The notes under the pieces were generated by a model that made no database searches, had not been told where the DNA came from, and was given only the letters and a program-made list of their open reading frames with translations. A DNA stretch of 64,000 bases from UBA1738 sp045538755 (GTDB taxonomy: Bacteria; Bacillota; Clostridia; UBA1381). The stretch spans positions 1-64,000 of the forward strand of contig JAZQEC010000025.1 in the NCBI GenBank assembly GCA_045538755.1. The letters run 5' to 3'. Below, in pieces: positions 41,215 to 48,481 of this stretch; positions within the stretch are counted from its first letter, which is position 1, and each line of letters starts with the position of its first letter. Both the position numbers and the translations under genes were made by a program.

Positions 41215-41265
41215 ATTTTTCCCTTCCTTTGTTGAAAATATTATAGCAATAGTAGCTATATGAAT

Positions 41266-41294
41266 ATTATATTCCTAATATTTATGAATGTCAA
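41266..41294 (-). promoter_or_regulatory. Perfect consensus promoter of the stalk-domain gene
   Basis: On the minus strand TTGACA (41294-41289), exactly 17 bases, TATAAT (41271-41266). Several GAATAT/ATATTC half-sites cluster around it and could be sites for the divergent HTH protein. Confidence 0.7.
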
Positions 41295-41333
41295 GAATAT
41301 TTTATGACATAATTGAATATAAGGGGTGTAAGT

Positions 41334-41555
41334 ATGAAAAATTTAAAGTTAATACGAGTAACAAAGGATTATACACAGCTTAAAGTGCAGATGGAAACGG
41401 GAATAAGTCAAAGTGTATTGTCAAAGTATGAACGTGGAGAACTTATACCAACAGGAGATAACCTTGTGGTATTGGCAAAATTTTATAATACCAGCATTGA
41501 TTTTTTAATGGATTTGACTGATGAGAAAAAACCGTATCCAAGAAAACAATATTAA
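41334..41555 (+). CDS. XRE-family HTH transcriptional regulator (small)
   Basis: 73 residues from the ATG at 41334 (AAGGGG upstream). Essentially one Cro/C1-type helix-turn-helix: 'LKLIRVTKDYTQLKVQMETGISQSVLSKYERGELIPTGDNLVVLAKFYNTSIDFLMDLTD'. No sensor domain. Typical of small regulators acting on a neighbouring promoter. It is divergent from the stalk-domain gene and shares the intergenic region with its promoter. Confidence 0.85.
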   Translation: MKNLKLIRVTKDYTQLKVQMETGISQSVLSKYERGELIPTGDNLVVLAKFYNTSIDFLMDLTDEKKPYPRKQY

Positions 41556-41565
41556 TTAAGTTGTG

Positions 41566-41616
41566 GCAATAAGACAATATTAAGATGATTACTCTTATGT
41601 TGTCTTATTGCATTTT
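41566..41616 (+). terminator. Terminator of the XRE gene
   Basis: GCAATAAGACAA / TTGTCTTATTGC hairpin with an inner TTAAGA/TCTTA pairing and a T tract. Confidence 0.85.
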
Positions 41617-41686
41617 TAGATGTTAAAACACCATTTCCGATTTCTTTCATATTATATAAGGTAGAGATTTTGAAAGGAGTGGGAAT

Positions 41687-41944
41687 ATGTCCAATATTTT
41701 GGTTGTGGTGGGCTCGATAACGAGTGCGACACGACTGTCAAAGCGGCTTACCAAATACGGTGACCAAAACGCACGAGTGATAAGTACTCCGAGTAAGCTC
41801 GGCGGCGGTGGGTGTTCATATTCAGTTCGGGCATCGCTTACGAGTGAGCAGTTTATCAAGAATAATCTTAGCGGAATAAGCATTAAGAAAATTTATATAG
41901 AGGAAAAAAACGGAGAGGAGAGATATTACCGTGATATATCTTGA
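41687..41944 (+). CDS. DUF3343 (putative Se/S carrier-like) protein
   Basis: 85 residues, ATG behind GAAAGGAG. 'MSNILVVVGSITSATRLSKRLTKYGDQNARVISTPSKLGGGGCSYSVRA' fits the DUF3343/Se-S carrier-like family: an N-terminal strand-helix, 'v..TP..lg..Cg.alr', and one conserved cysteine (residue 43). The family is associated with selenium and sulfur trafficking. It overlaps the following cysteine desulfurase-like gene by 14 bases, a known pairing. It probably accepts the sulfur or selenium released by that enzyme. Confidence 0.8.
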   Translation: MSNILVVVGSITSATRLSKRLTKYGDQNARVISTPSKLGGGGCSYSVRASLTSEQFIKNNLSGISIKKIYIEEKNGEERYYRDIS

Positions 41945-43061
41945 CAATCCGGCAACCAGTATGAAAAAACCGTCCGTGGTCTGTGAGGCGATGTACCGAA
42001 ATACGATAAATTTCAGTGTCAATGCCGGCCGTGGCGGACACTGGGCGAGTGTGAAGGGCGCAGAAGGAATCGCAGAAGCGCAGGAGGAGCTTTCAGGGCT
42101 TTTTAATATACAAAATCCGGAACGCTTAGCGTTTACTCAAAATGCAACGTATGCGTTAAATATGGCAATAGGAGGCTTTTTAAAAAGAAGTGACCACGTG
42201 ATAATAACATCGATGGAGCATAACAGTGTGCTTCGTCCGGTGCACCGCCTGTGTAGCTATACAATCGTTGAAGCGAATGAAAAGGGCGAAATAAATCCTG
42301 CCGATATTGAACGTGCAATTCGCAGGAACACAAAGCTTGTGGTAACGACGCACGCGTCTAATGTTTGCGGAACTGTTATGCCGGTTTATGAAATCGGTCA
42401 AATTTGCAGGCGATATAATATTCCGTATCTTTTAGATGCAGCCCAGACGGCAGGGATAATTCCGATAGATGTGGAAAAGATGAATATTTCTATGCTTGCT
42501 TTTTCTGGACATAAAGGACTTATGGGGCCACTGGGAACGGGCGGACTTTATGTTCGTGACGGGATAAAACTGACTCCAATTATAGTTGGCGGCACAGGGA
42601 CAGAGTCTATGAATAAAAATCAGCCGGAGAATATGCCGGATATGCTGCATTCAGGGACGCTTAATACTCCTGCAATTATGACACTATCTGCGGCAGTGAA
42701 ATATATAAAAAGGGAAGGCATTGAAAATATTGAAAAAAAGGAACGCAGTTTAGCTGAGCGGCTCTTTGAAGGGCTTATGAATATTGACGGGGTCAAGGTG
42801 TATGGTTTATATAAAGGAAATCGTAACGGAACAGTTGCCTTTAATATAGGAAACAGCGATTCGCAGGAAATTGCAGAAATTTTAAGCAAAGACTACGGCA
42901 TTGCAACACGTGGCGGATATCATTGTTCTTATATAAGCCATCAAACACTCGGAACCGAAAGAACAGGTGCTGTAAGAGCGGGGTTTGGCGCATTTTCGAC
43001 ACAAAACGATGCAAATGCACTGCTTAGTGCTGTGAATAAAATTGCAAAAAGTAGGAGATAA
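41931..43061 (+). CDS. Cysteine desulfurase-like class V aminotransferase (CsdB type)
   Basis: 376 residues, GTG start with GGAGAGGAGAG upstream. 'MIYLDNPATSMKKP', 'ITSMEHNSVLRPVHRLC', 'VTTHASNVCGTVMPV', 'YLLDAAQTAGIIPID' and 'LAFSGHKGLMGPLGTGGLYV' (PLP lysine in GHK) are class V fold-type I motifs. The catalytic cysteine is in 'TRGGYHCSYISHQTLGT'. It releases sulfur or selenium from (seleno)cysteine as an enzyme persulfide or selenide. The DUF3343 partner suggests a special sulfur or selenium delivery route rather than bulk Fe-S synthesis. Confidence 0.88.
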   Translation: MIYLDNPATSMKKPSVVCEAMYRNTINFSVNAGRGGHWASVKGAEGIAEAQEELSGLFNIQNPERLAFTQNATYALNMAIGGFLKRSDHVIITSMEHNSVLRPVHRLCSYTIVEANEKGEINPADIERAIRRNTKLVVTTHASNVCGTVMPVYEIGQICRRYNIPYLLDAAQTAGIIPIDVEKMNISMLAFSGHKGLMGPLGTGGLYVRDGIKLTPIIVGGTGTESMNKNQPENMPDMLHSGTLNTPAIMTLSAAVKYIKREGIENIEKKERSLAERLFEGLMNIDGVKVYGLYKGNRNGTVAFNIGNSDSQEIAEILSKDYGIATRGGYHCSYISHQTLGTERTGAVRAGFGAFSTQNDANALLSAVNKIAKSRR

Positions 43062-43064
43062 TAG

Positions 43065-43106
43065 AAAAGCTCGCTGCAGGATTTTATGGTCCTGCCGTGA
43101 GTTTTT
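43065..43106 (+). terminator. Terminator of the DUF3343/desulfurase pair
   Basis: GCTCGCTGCAGGA pairs imperfectly with TCCTGCCGTGAGT, then a T run. Confidence 0.7.
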
Positions 43107-43179
43107 GAGCAGTCCCTGCCGAAAGTTATGCAAAAACGGCATAGTTACAGATATTTTTGGAAAAAAATTAAAAAAAGTG

Positions 43180-43208
43180 TTGACAAAACACAAACGCTCT
43201 GCTATAAT
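43180..43208 (+). promoter_or_regulatory. Perfect consensus promoter of the second tRNA cluster
   Basis: TTGACA (43180-43185), 17-base spacer, TATAAT (43203-43208), 40 bases before tRNA-Gly. Confidence 0.85.
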
Positions 43209-43248
43209 AGGTTAGGTCAGTTGATTTGACAAGTTAATAGTTTTTTAT

Positions 43249-43323
43249 GCGGGTGTAGTTCAATGGCTAGAATTCCAGCCTTCCAAGCTGGCTGTGTGGG
43301 TTCGATTCCCATCACCCGCTCCA
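43249..43323 (+). tRNA. tRNA-Gly (anticodon TCC)
   Basis: Acceptor GCGGGTG / CACCCGC, loop CTTCCAA with TCC at 43282-43284, CCA encoded. 75 bases. Confidence 0.95.
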
Positions 43324-43336
43324 TATTTTTTCATAC

Positions 43337-43413
43337 GCGTCTGTAGCTCAGCCGGATAGAGCAACTGCCTTCTAAGCAGTAGGCCAGGGGTTCGAATCCC
43401 TTCAGACGCGCCA
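43337..43413 (+). tRNA. tRNA-Arg (anticodon TCT)
   Basis: Acceptor GCGTCTG / CAGACGC, loop CTTCTAA with TCT at 43371-43373, CCA encoded. 77 bases. Confidence 0.95.
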
Positions 43414-43427
43414 CTTTTTTTAAATAT

Positions 43428-43505
43428 GGTGGATATAGTTCAGCTGGTTAGAGCGTCAGTTTGTGGCACTGAATGTCGTGGGTTCGAATCCCACTATCCA
43501 CCCCA
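43428..43505 (+). tRNA. tRNA-His (anticodon GTG)
   Basis: Acceptor GTGGATA / TATCCAC with the extra G-1 at 43428 paired to C73 (43502), the histidine identity element. Loop TTGTGGC with GTG at 43463-43465, CCA encoded. Confidence 0.95.
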
Positions 43506-43629
43506 TTTATACAATTTAATCCTTAGCAGTTTGCAATTTTGTGGACAAGGATTTGATTGATATACAAGCAGGAATGAAGCCTGTATGCCAAAGATGTATG
43601 CCGAACTGCGATTACATCTTCTATGATAT
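43506..43629 (+). other. 124-base spacer within the tRNA array
   Basis: No tRNA or ORF. Contains two possible long-range pairings, AATCCTT/AAGGATT and AAGATGT/ACATCTT, so the precursor transcript may fold here before processing. Confidence 0.3.
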
Positions 43630-43705
43630 AGGGATATAGCCAAGCGGTAAGGCACCAGATTTTGATTCTGGCATTTCGTAGGTTCGAATCCTGCTATCCC
43701 TGCCA
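43630..43705 (+). tRNA. tRNA-Gln (anticodon TTG)
   Basis: Acceptor AGGGATA / TATCCCT, loop TTTTGAT with TTG at 43662-43664, CCA encoded at 43703-43705, directly abutting the next tRNA. Confidence 0.93.
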
Positions 43706-43781
43706 GGGCCATTAGCTCAGTTGGCAGAGCACTTGACTTTTAATCAAGTTGTCCGGAGTTCGAATCTCCGATGGCTCACCA
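43706..43781 (+). tRNA. tRNA-Lys (anticodon TTT), likely integration site of the island
   Basis: Acceptor GGGCCAT / ATGGCTC with one G-T pair, loop CTTTTAA with TTT at 43739-43741, CCA encoded. It is the last tRNA before the integrase genes, so its 3' end is the likely attB/attL. Confidence 0.93.
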
Positions 43782-43784
43782 GTG

Positions 43785-43825
43785 AAAATCGCTTAAAACC
43801 AAGGGTTTTGAGCGATTTTTCTTTT
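43785..43825 (+). terminator. Terminator of the second tRNA cluster
   Basis: AAAATCGCTTAAAACC / GGGTTTTGAGCGATTT hairpin then a long T run, four bases after tRNA-Lys. Confidence 0.85.
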
Positions 43826-43871
43826 TCCTAAAAACCCTTGATTTTTCACTTTCTAACATTTTTCTAACATT

Positions 43872-45014
43872 CTATCCGAGTAACCCGTTTAAGGTATTGC
43901 CCAATTTACGCTTATGGTCAAGATTTAAATGTCCGTAAATGTTCATAGTTGTTCCAATATCTGCATGACCTAACCACTCGGATATTTCTTTCATCTGCCA
44001 TCCTTTTAAGATAAGCAGGCTTGCGCACGAATGCCTGAGGTCATGCCAGCAGATGTGAGGCATGTCATTCTTTTTAAGACACTTTGTCAGCATTTCAGTC
44101 GGATAGCTTGGGTAATACATTCTGCCGTCCTCTCGAGTAAAGACATATTGGCTTTCAATATAGCAGTTGCCAAACAGTTTTCTATACTTTTCCTGCTCAT
44201 TTTTGATTTTCAGCAATATTTCTTTTATGTCAGCAAGGAGTGGATATGTTCGCATACTGGTACGGTTTTTGGTCTTGTCTTTTGCTACAATCGAACTGTT
44301 TAGAACAACCGTATGCCTGATGGTTAATGTGTCATTTGCAAAATCAATAGCATCCCACTTTAGCCCCATCATTTCTGACCGCCTCAATCCGTAAATTGTG
44401 GTTATGTATATCATATCATGAAGTGGTGTGCCTTTTGTGATGTCAAGCAGTTTCGTGCATTCGTCCACTGTATAAAACTTTGCAACAGGTTGTGTTTTTG
44501 CCATTTTGGGTATCTTCGCATATTCACATGGATTGATTTTTAAGATACCGTCATGAATGGCTTTTTTGAATACAAGACTAAGTACAATGCTATGTAGCTT
44601 AATCGTCCGCGAGGATAATCCGCCGGGCTTTTTATCGAGCCGTCCTGCAGTTGATTTGTAGTTATAGTATTCTTCTATGTCCTGTATCTTCACATCCTGA
44701 AGCGCAATTTTCTTTTCTTTGAAGTATGGGATTATATGCTTTTTTGCGTATTGCTCATATCCTTCATAAGTTATAATGTCAATGTGATTTTTAACACTTT
44801 CAAGCCATATTTCGACGTAATCAGCAAAGTCCGTTTTGTTAAAATCTTCAGGGGTTTCATTGTACTGTGCAGCAAGCGCTGCCATAGCTTGTTCAGCCTT
44901 TCGCTTGTTGCCACGCAATGCTTTTATCCCGAGACTGTGCTATTTCACTTTCCCATTCACACGAAATACTGCGTAATATTTATTTGATTTTATTTGTAGA
45001 CTACCTTTTGTCAT
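43872..45014 (-). pseudogene. Tyrosine integrase with an in-frame TAG at codon 25
   Basis: The catalytic part is intact: 'TIYGLRRSEMMGLKW' (first Arg), 'CWHDLRHSCASLL' (HxxR), 'WLGHADIGTTMNIYGHL' (His and Tyr nucleophile). The natural start is the ATG at 45014 (AAGGAG seven bases upstream), reading MTKGSLQIKSNKYYAVFRVNGKVK and then TAG (44942-44940), followed in frame by HSLGIKALRGNKRKAEQAM. The stop falls where relatives have Trp, so TGG to TAG is the likely change. A shortened product could start at a TTG (44918), losing the arm-binding N terminus. Located 90 bases from tRNA-Lys, pointing toward it. Confidence 0.8.
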
Positions 45015-45044
45015 AGACATTCTCCTTTCTTCTGATGTTAGGTA

Positions 45045-45089
45045 GTCCGTCAACGATTTTATTATACCATTGACGGACTGTCCGTTCAA
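45045..45089 (-). promoter_or_regulatory. Integrase promoter within a 9-bp inverted repeat
   Basis: On the minus strand TTGAAC (45089-45084), 17-base spacer, TATAAT (45066-45061). GTCCGTCAA (45045-45053) and TTGACGGAC (45070-45078) flank the -10 as a perfect inverted repeat, a probable operator. The -35 overlaps the excisionase stop. Confidence 0.6.
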
Positions 45090-45262
45090 GTATTGTGTTC
45101 AAGATATTTTTTTACGGATTTTTTCGGGATTTTATATATTTTTCCGATTTTGATCGACTTAATTTCATCGCTTTTTAATAGCTTATAAGCTGTGTTTTTA
45201 CCAATCCGCAGCACTTCGCATAATTCTTCAACTGTTAAGATGTCGCTATATTTATTAAGCAT
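45086..45262 (-). CDS. Excisionase/AlpA-like helix-turn-helix protein
   Basis: 58 residues from the internal ATG at 45262. 'YSDILTVEELCEVLRIGKNTAYKLLKSDEIKSIKIGKIYKIPKKSVKKYLE' is the winged helix (MerR-like, HTH_17) found in excisionases of tyrosine-recombinase elements. It overlaps the end of the upstream recombinase gene by 8 bases and precedes the disrupted integrase. It should bind DNA near the attachment site and steer the recombinase toward excision, or regulate the integrase promoter. Confidence 0.85.
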   Translation of the reverse strand: MLNKYSDILTVEELCEVLRIGKNTAYKLLKSDEIKSIKIGKIYKIPKKSVKKYLEHNT

Positions 45263-46127
45263 TGTCATCACCATCCGATAAGTATATTCTCGTCACGTCG
45301 TCTCTATGATGCCCCAAAAGCTCCGACACATTCTTTCGTGCTCTGTAATCGGAGCAACCTTCTTGTTTAAACTTATCATACTGTTCGTGTGCAAAGGTAT
45401 GACGAAGCCCATGAAATGTAATTCTGTTATTTGTAAACTCTTTTCTATGGTATGCAATAAAACATTGAAGTCTTTTCATTGCGAGGTGTGTTTTGTCGTA
45501 AGGTGCGACGAACAACTTTTGTCCGTTTGGTGTTGTTTTAAGTATGTCGGAAAGTGTTATTCTTATAGGCTCATTAATAGGAACATATCTTGTAAGTCCG
45601 CCTTTTCCTTTTACAAACAATTTTCCCGTCTCTAATGCTTTCCTTGCATCATTCGTATCAATCCTGAAACATTCCTCGAGGCGTAATCCTACATAACGTG
45701 CAAGGGATAAAATAGCAACATAGTCTTTATGTCCGGTTGTCATTGCTCTTGATTGCATGAGATTATACTCTTGCATAGTCCAAGTTCTGTCTACTCCACC
45801 AAATGTTCTTTGTTTTAGCTCAAGTTCATTATTAGTAGGCAGTTGTTCTCTTGTGTAAGGCATACTGTCATGGAAAAATCTAATTGCTGCAAGTTCTGTT
45901 TTAACAGTAGATGCTGCAAGATTTTTACTTTGCATATATTTTAGATATGCAAGTATATGCTTTTGCGATATGTTGGATAGCTTTTGTAGGTTATATTCTC
46001 TTGCTAAAAAGACCATAAACCGCTTAAAAGCTTTTGCATATCGCTCTCTTGTTTTGTAGCTTCCGACATTGATATGACGGAACAGTTTGTTAAACTGAAC
46101 CTCTAAATTTTTATATGTATTAGTCAT
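45255..46127 (-). CDS. Tyrosine recombinase (second integrase)
   Basis: 290 residues. N-terminal SAM-like core-binding domain ('SYKTRERYAKAFKRFMVFLAREYNLQKLSNISQKHILAYLKYMQ'). Catalytic domain with 'ARYVGLRLEECFRID' (Arg I), 'FHGLRHTFAHEQY' (HxLR) and 'ELLGHHRDDVTRIYL' (His, Tyr nucleophile). All catalytic residues are present, unlike the downstream integrase with its premature stop. It resembles integrases of Clostridial transposons and ICE-like elements. Operon order: small ORF, this gene, excisionase, integrase, with overlapping ends. Confidence 0.88.
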   Translation of the reverse strand: MTNTYKNLEVQFNKLFRHINVGSYKTRERYAKAFKRFMVFLAREYNLQKLSNISQKHILAYLKYMQSKNLAASTVKTELAAIRFFHDSMPYTREQLPTNNELELKQRTFGGVDRTWTMQEYNLMQSRAMTTGHKDYVAILSLARYVGLRLEECFRIDTNDARKALETGKLFVKGKGGLTRYVPINEPIRITLSDILKTTPNGQKLFVAPYDKTHLAMKRLQCFIAYHRKEFTNNRITFHGLRHTFAHEQYDKFKQEGCSDYRARKNVSELLGHHRDDVTRIYLSDGDDNA

Positions 46128-46299
46128 TGATAATCCTTTCTTTCAGCTCTCGGGCATAGCTGTAGCAGGTGTTTTTGGTATGCGTTACCTCCATATTTCC
46201 CTGTATGAAAACCTCGAAAACCGCATATCTGCAAGGGTTTGTTCCTGCAAAATAATTCCTGTCTCCTATTGGTATGACTTTATATTCAGTTAAAGGCAT
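46120..46299 (-). CDS. Small 59-residue protein upstream of the recombinase
   Basis: MPLTEYKVIPIGDRNYF... continues to ...YARELKERIIND. Its stop (46122-46120) overlaps the recombinase start as ATGACTAA. The codons look coding ('NPCRYAVFEVFIQGNMEVTHTKNTC'). The ribosome site is weak. I do not recognise the family; it may be a beta-strand-rich partner or regulator of the recombinase. Confidence 0.5.
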   Translation of the reverse strand: MPLTEYKVIPIGDRNYFAGTNPCRYAVFEVFIQGNMEVTHTKNTCYSYARELKERIIND

Positions 46300-46429
46300 A
46301 TTGCCCGGTTAGTAATATTCCCGCAAATTTAGGCTGGATAAAATCCTGCGGTTGCACCTCTACCTGCTAAACTCAGGTGACTATACGTCCGATGCTGAAA
46401 TATGTCATAGCGGTGACATATGTAATATA

Positions 46430-46565
46430 TTATTCACGTCCGCTAACGTGTTCGAGATACTGTCCTATCTCTTCGGATTTTTGTAAGTCTACGCATATAA
46501 ATCCGATGGAAAACTCTGCGTTTGTTCCAACCTCTATCTATTATTTTCATCCTTTGTCCGTACAG
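46430..46565 (-). pseudogene. Possible frameshifted small gene
   Basis: On the minus strand an ATG behind AAAGG (46565 region) begins MKIIDR. One frame over, a protein-like stretch of about 35 residues, ending 'KSEEIGQYLEHVSGRE', runs to a stop at 46430. Joining them needs a single frameshift. Short and uncertain. Confidence 0.25.
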
Positions 46566-46899
46566 CTTTCATAAGACAGTATAAAAGTGCCGATAGAACT
46601 TTTTAATGTTATTTTCCTTTTTTAGGCTCGTTTACCTCTTTGCTTAAATTAGGGTAAAAAAAGAATGTAGGTATCTTCTTTGATAATTTCTACATTCTAA
46701 GTTTCCTCTTATTTAATTATTAACCAATCATACATTACTGTGGCTTTTCAGAAATATATGATTTATCCTCGTAAAAATGATTCATCTCTTCTTAAAAATT
46801 CAATCCTTTTAGCATTTGTTTTTTTATCCTCGAAAACAAATACACAATTCTTTAACTCATTTATGCGAAAAATCTCAATTACTTTTCACATCCTAATTC

Positions 46900-47051
46900 A
46901 TCAAAAAAGCAGATATTCACCTCATTGAATCCTCTGCTTTATTTAACCTTGCAAACCTGCGTCATGCAAAAACGGGCAGACTATTCCCTTGGATATAACC
47001 TCTCTCCAAAACCCGTTTTAACTGTGACCATTTTAACTGAACCATTTTTAC
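46900..47051 (-). ncRNA. Candidate small RNA in the island
   Basis: A minus-strand promoter (47086-47058) drives a region without a credible ORF that ends about 140 bases later in a strong terminator: AAAGCAGA..ATTCA / TGAAT..TCTGCTTT then TTTTTTG (46940-46900). Inside, AAAACGGG and CCCGTTTT pair over about 40 bases, enclosing TTTGGA/TCCAA. This is the layout of an independent structured transcript. Confidence 0.4.
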
Positions 47052-47057
47052 AAACTT

Positions 47058-47086
47058 ATTTTACCACATAAAATGTGCATTTGCAA
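47058..47086 (-). promoter_or_regulatory. Promoter of the candidate small RNA
   Basis: On the minus strand TTGCAA (47086-47081), 17-base spacer, TAAAAT (47063-47058). Confidence 0.5.
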
Positions 47087-47168
47087 ATGGGGTGGGAGTT
47101 TTTGCATCATCTTTTTGTGTTGTCCTGAAGATTGCTCGGACTTCAATTTACTTAATTTCTTTTAAAAA

Positions 47169-47867
47169 TCACTCGCCAATGCAATCAAGGCAAGGAGAAT
47201 ATCCGTCTTTTTCAGCATCATTTAATGAAACTTGCAAAGCGTTATTTCGATATTTTATATGCTTGCAACAATCTCTGTGATACCTGCTTCCTGTTGGTGT
47301 GACATAGTAGATATCTGACTCAATAATCGCATTGTTAGCAGATGAAGGAATACTGGGTTTATTATTATGTTCAAAATAAATACCGAAAGCAGAAATAATC
47401 ACCAACAAGGCACCTAATATAATAAACAGTTTATATTTTAAAAAAGTTGATATTATTTTGATTATAAAAGTGGGATGCTCAAGATAGTGTGAAAACTCAT
47501 TTGCAAAGTCTTCGCGTTTAATTTTTGAGTATAGGTGATCAGGAAGATTAATATTTGGATCGCATATATGTCCGAGCTCGTGACGAAGAAGAATTTCCTT
47601 ATCTGGTATAGAAAGATCAGCATTAATAAATACAAGTCTTATATTTTCCGACAAATACATAAAGCTATCTTTCGTAGCTATCATATTTTCTATATTTAAC
47701 TTCTCTATCAAATCATTTGTATCATTAGTGTTACTATACTTGTTGTACGGGATAATAGTAAACCCATTGCTGGTTATAAGTTTCTGTAAAATGCTTATAT
47801 CCGGATTCGATGTAATACAAGTGTGCAGCAAAATTTTATTGGCAATTTTTTTGGGTGTGTTATCCAT
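47169..47867 (-). CDS. ImmA/IrrE-type metallopeptidase with membrane segment and zinc-ribbon-like tail
   Basis: 232 residues. 'LLRHELGHICDP' (HExxH zinc site, about residue 90) sits in an ImmA/IrrE-like domain. A transmembrane segment follows ('KLFIILGALLVIISAFGIYF', about 148-168). The C terminus, 'YYVTPTGSRYHRDCCKHIKYRNNALQVSLNDAEKDGYSPCLDC', looks like the Ada-type metal-binding module often found on secreted or anchored proteins. Paired with the XRE gene upstream (8-base overlap), like immR-immA of ICEBs1, where ImmA cleaves the repressor to derepress the element. The membrane anchor is unusual for ImmA. Confidence 0.8.
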   Translation of the reverse strand: MDNTPKKIANKILLHTCITSNPDISILQKLITSNGFTIIPYNKYSNTNDTNDLIEKLNIENMIATKDSFMYLSENIRLVFINADLSIPDKEILLRHELGHICDPNINLPDHLYSKIKREDFANEFSHYLEHPTFIIKIISTFLKYKLFIILGALLVIISAFGIYFEHNNKPSIPSSANNAIIESDIYYVTPTGSRYHRDCCKHIKYRNNALQVSLNDAEKDGYSPCLDCIGE

Positions 47868-48291
47868 TGTTGGTACTGTCCTTTATCTTTTGAGTAAGTG
47901 TAAGAATAAGTTTTTCTTGTTCTGTTAAAGGTATACTGGAATTGATACTGTCAAATGCTGCAATTACTGATCGGCTGGCCTCTAGCGATACTCTTCTATA
48001 CTCAGTATCAATGATTGAATGTACGGCGTGTTTTCCTAAATCATCAAGACAATTATATTTATCAACAACTCTTAATAATTTATCATCACGAACTACAGGG
48101 ACATCATTTATATGAGATATGTCAAGTGTTTTAAAAATTTTGTTTACCATATCATAGTTTGATGAACCGACACCTTTTTTTAAGATAAAGTTTATAGTTG
48201 TTCGTGGAATTCCTATATGCTTAGAAAAGTTTTCAATTGTTTTAAATTTCTCTTTAATTCGTTTTCTTATCAATTCTATATATATGTCCAT
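47860..48291 (-). CDS. XRE-family repressor (ImmR-like)
   Basis: 143 residues. N-terminal HTH: 'IRKRIKEKFKTIENFSKHIGIPRTTINFILKKGVGSSNYDMVNKIFKTLDI'. The C-terminal half is helical and of unknown fold, with 'LDDLGKHAVHSIIDTEYRR' typical of phage and ICE repressors. Divergent from the RHS gene; the 190-base gap holds both promoters and an inverted repeat. It probably represses its own gene and perhaps the RHS promoter until cleaved by the adjacent peptidase. Confidence 0.82.
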   Translation of the reverse strand: MDIYIELIRKRIKEKFKTIENFSKHIGIPRTTINFILKKGVGSSNYDMVNKIFKTLDISHINDVPVVRDDKLLRVVDKYNCLDDLGKHAVHSIIDTEYRRVSLEASRSVIAAFDSINSSIPLTEQEKLILTLTQKIKDSTNNG

Positions 48292-48310
48292 TTAATAACA
48301 CCTCATATTT

Positions 48311-48339
48311 ATTCTACAATAATAAGAATTGATAGTCAA
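48311..48339 (-). promoter_or_regulatory. Promoter of the XRE/peptidase pair
   Basis: On the minus strand TTGACT (48339-48334), 17-base spacer, TAGAAT (48316-48311). Confidence 0.6.
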
Positions 48340-48353
48340 GAAATATATATATT

Positions 48354-48377
48354 AATTTGACAAAAAACGGTCAAATT
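48354..48377. promoter_or_regulatory. Inverted repeat between divergent promoters (candidate operator)
   Basis: AATTTGAC-N8-GTCAAATT, perfect 8-base arms, lying between the XRE and RHS promoters. Confidence 0.5.
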
Positions 48378-48389
48378 TTACAAATACTG

Positions 48390-48417
48390 TTGACAAAATG
48401 TAAATACATGGTATAAT
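48390..48417 (+). promoter_or_regulatory. Promoter of the RHS gene
   Basis: TTGACA (48390-48395), 16-base spacer, TATAAT (48412-48417) with an extended -10 TG. The string ATGTAAATACATGG just before the -10 recurs almost unchanged at the 57.1-kb promoter. Confidence 0.75.
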
Positions 48418-48481
48418 TTGTATAATATAATATACAAACAAATAATAAATGTATATTAAAATGCATAAAGGAGAACGGAAA

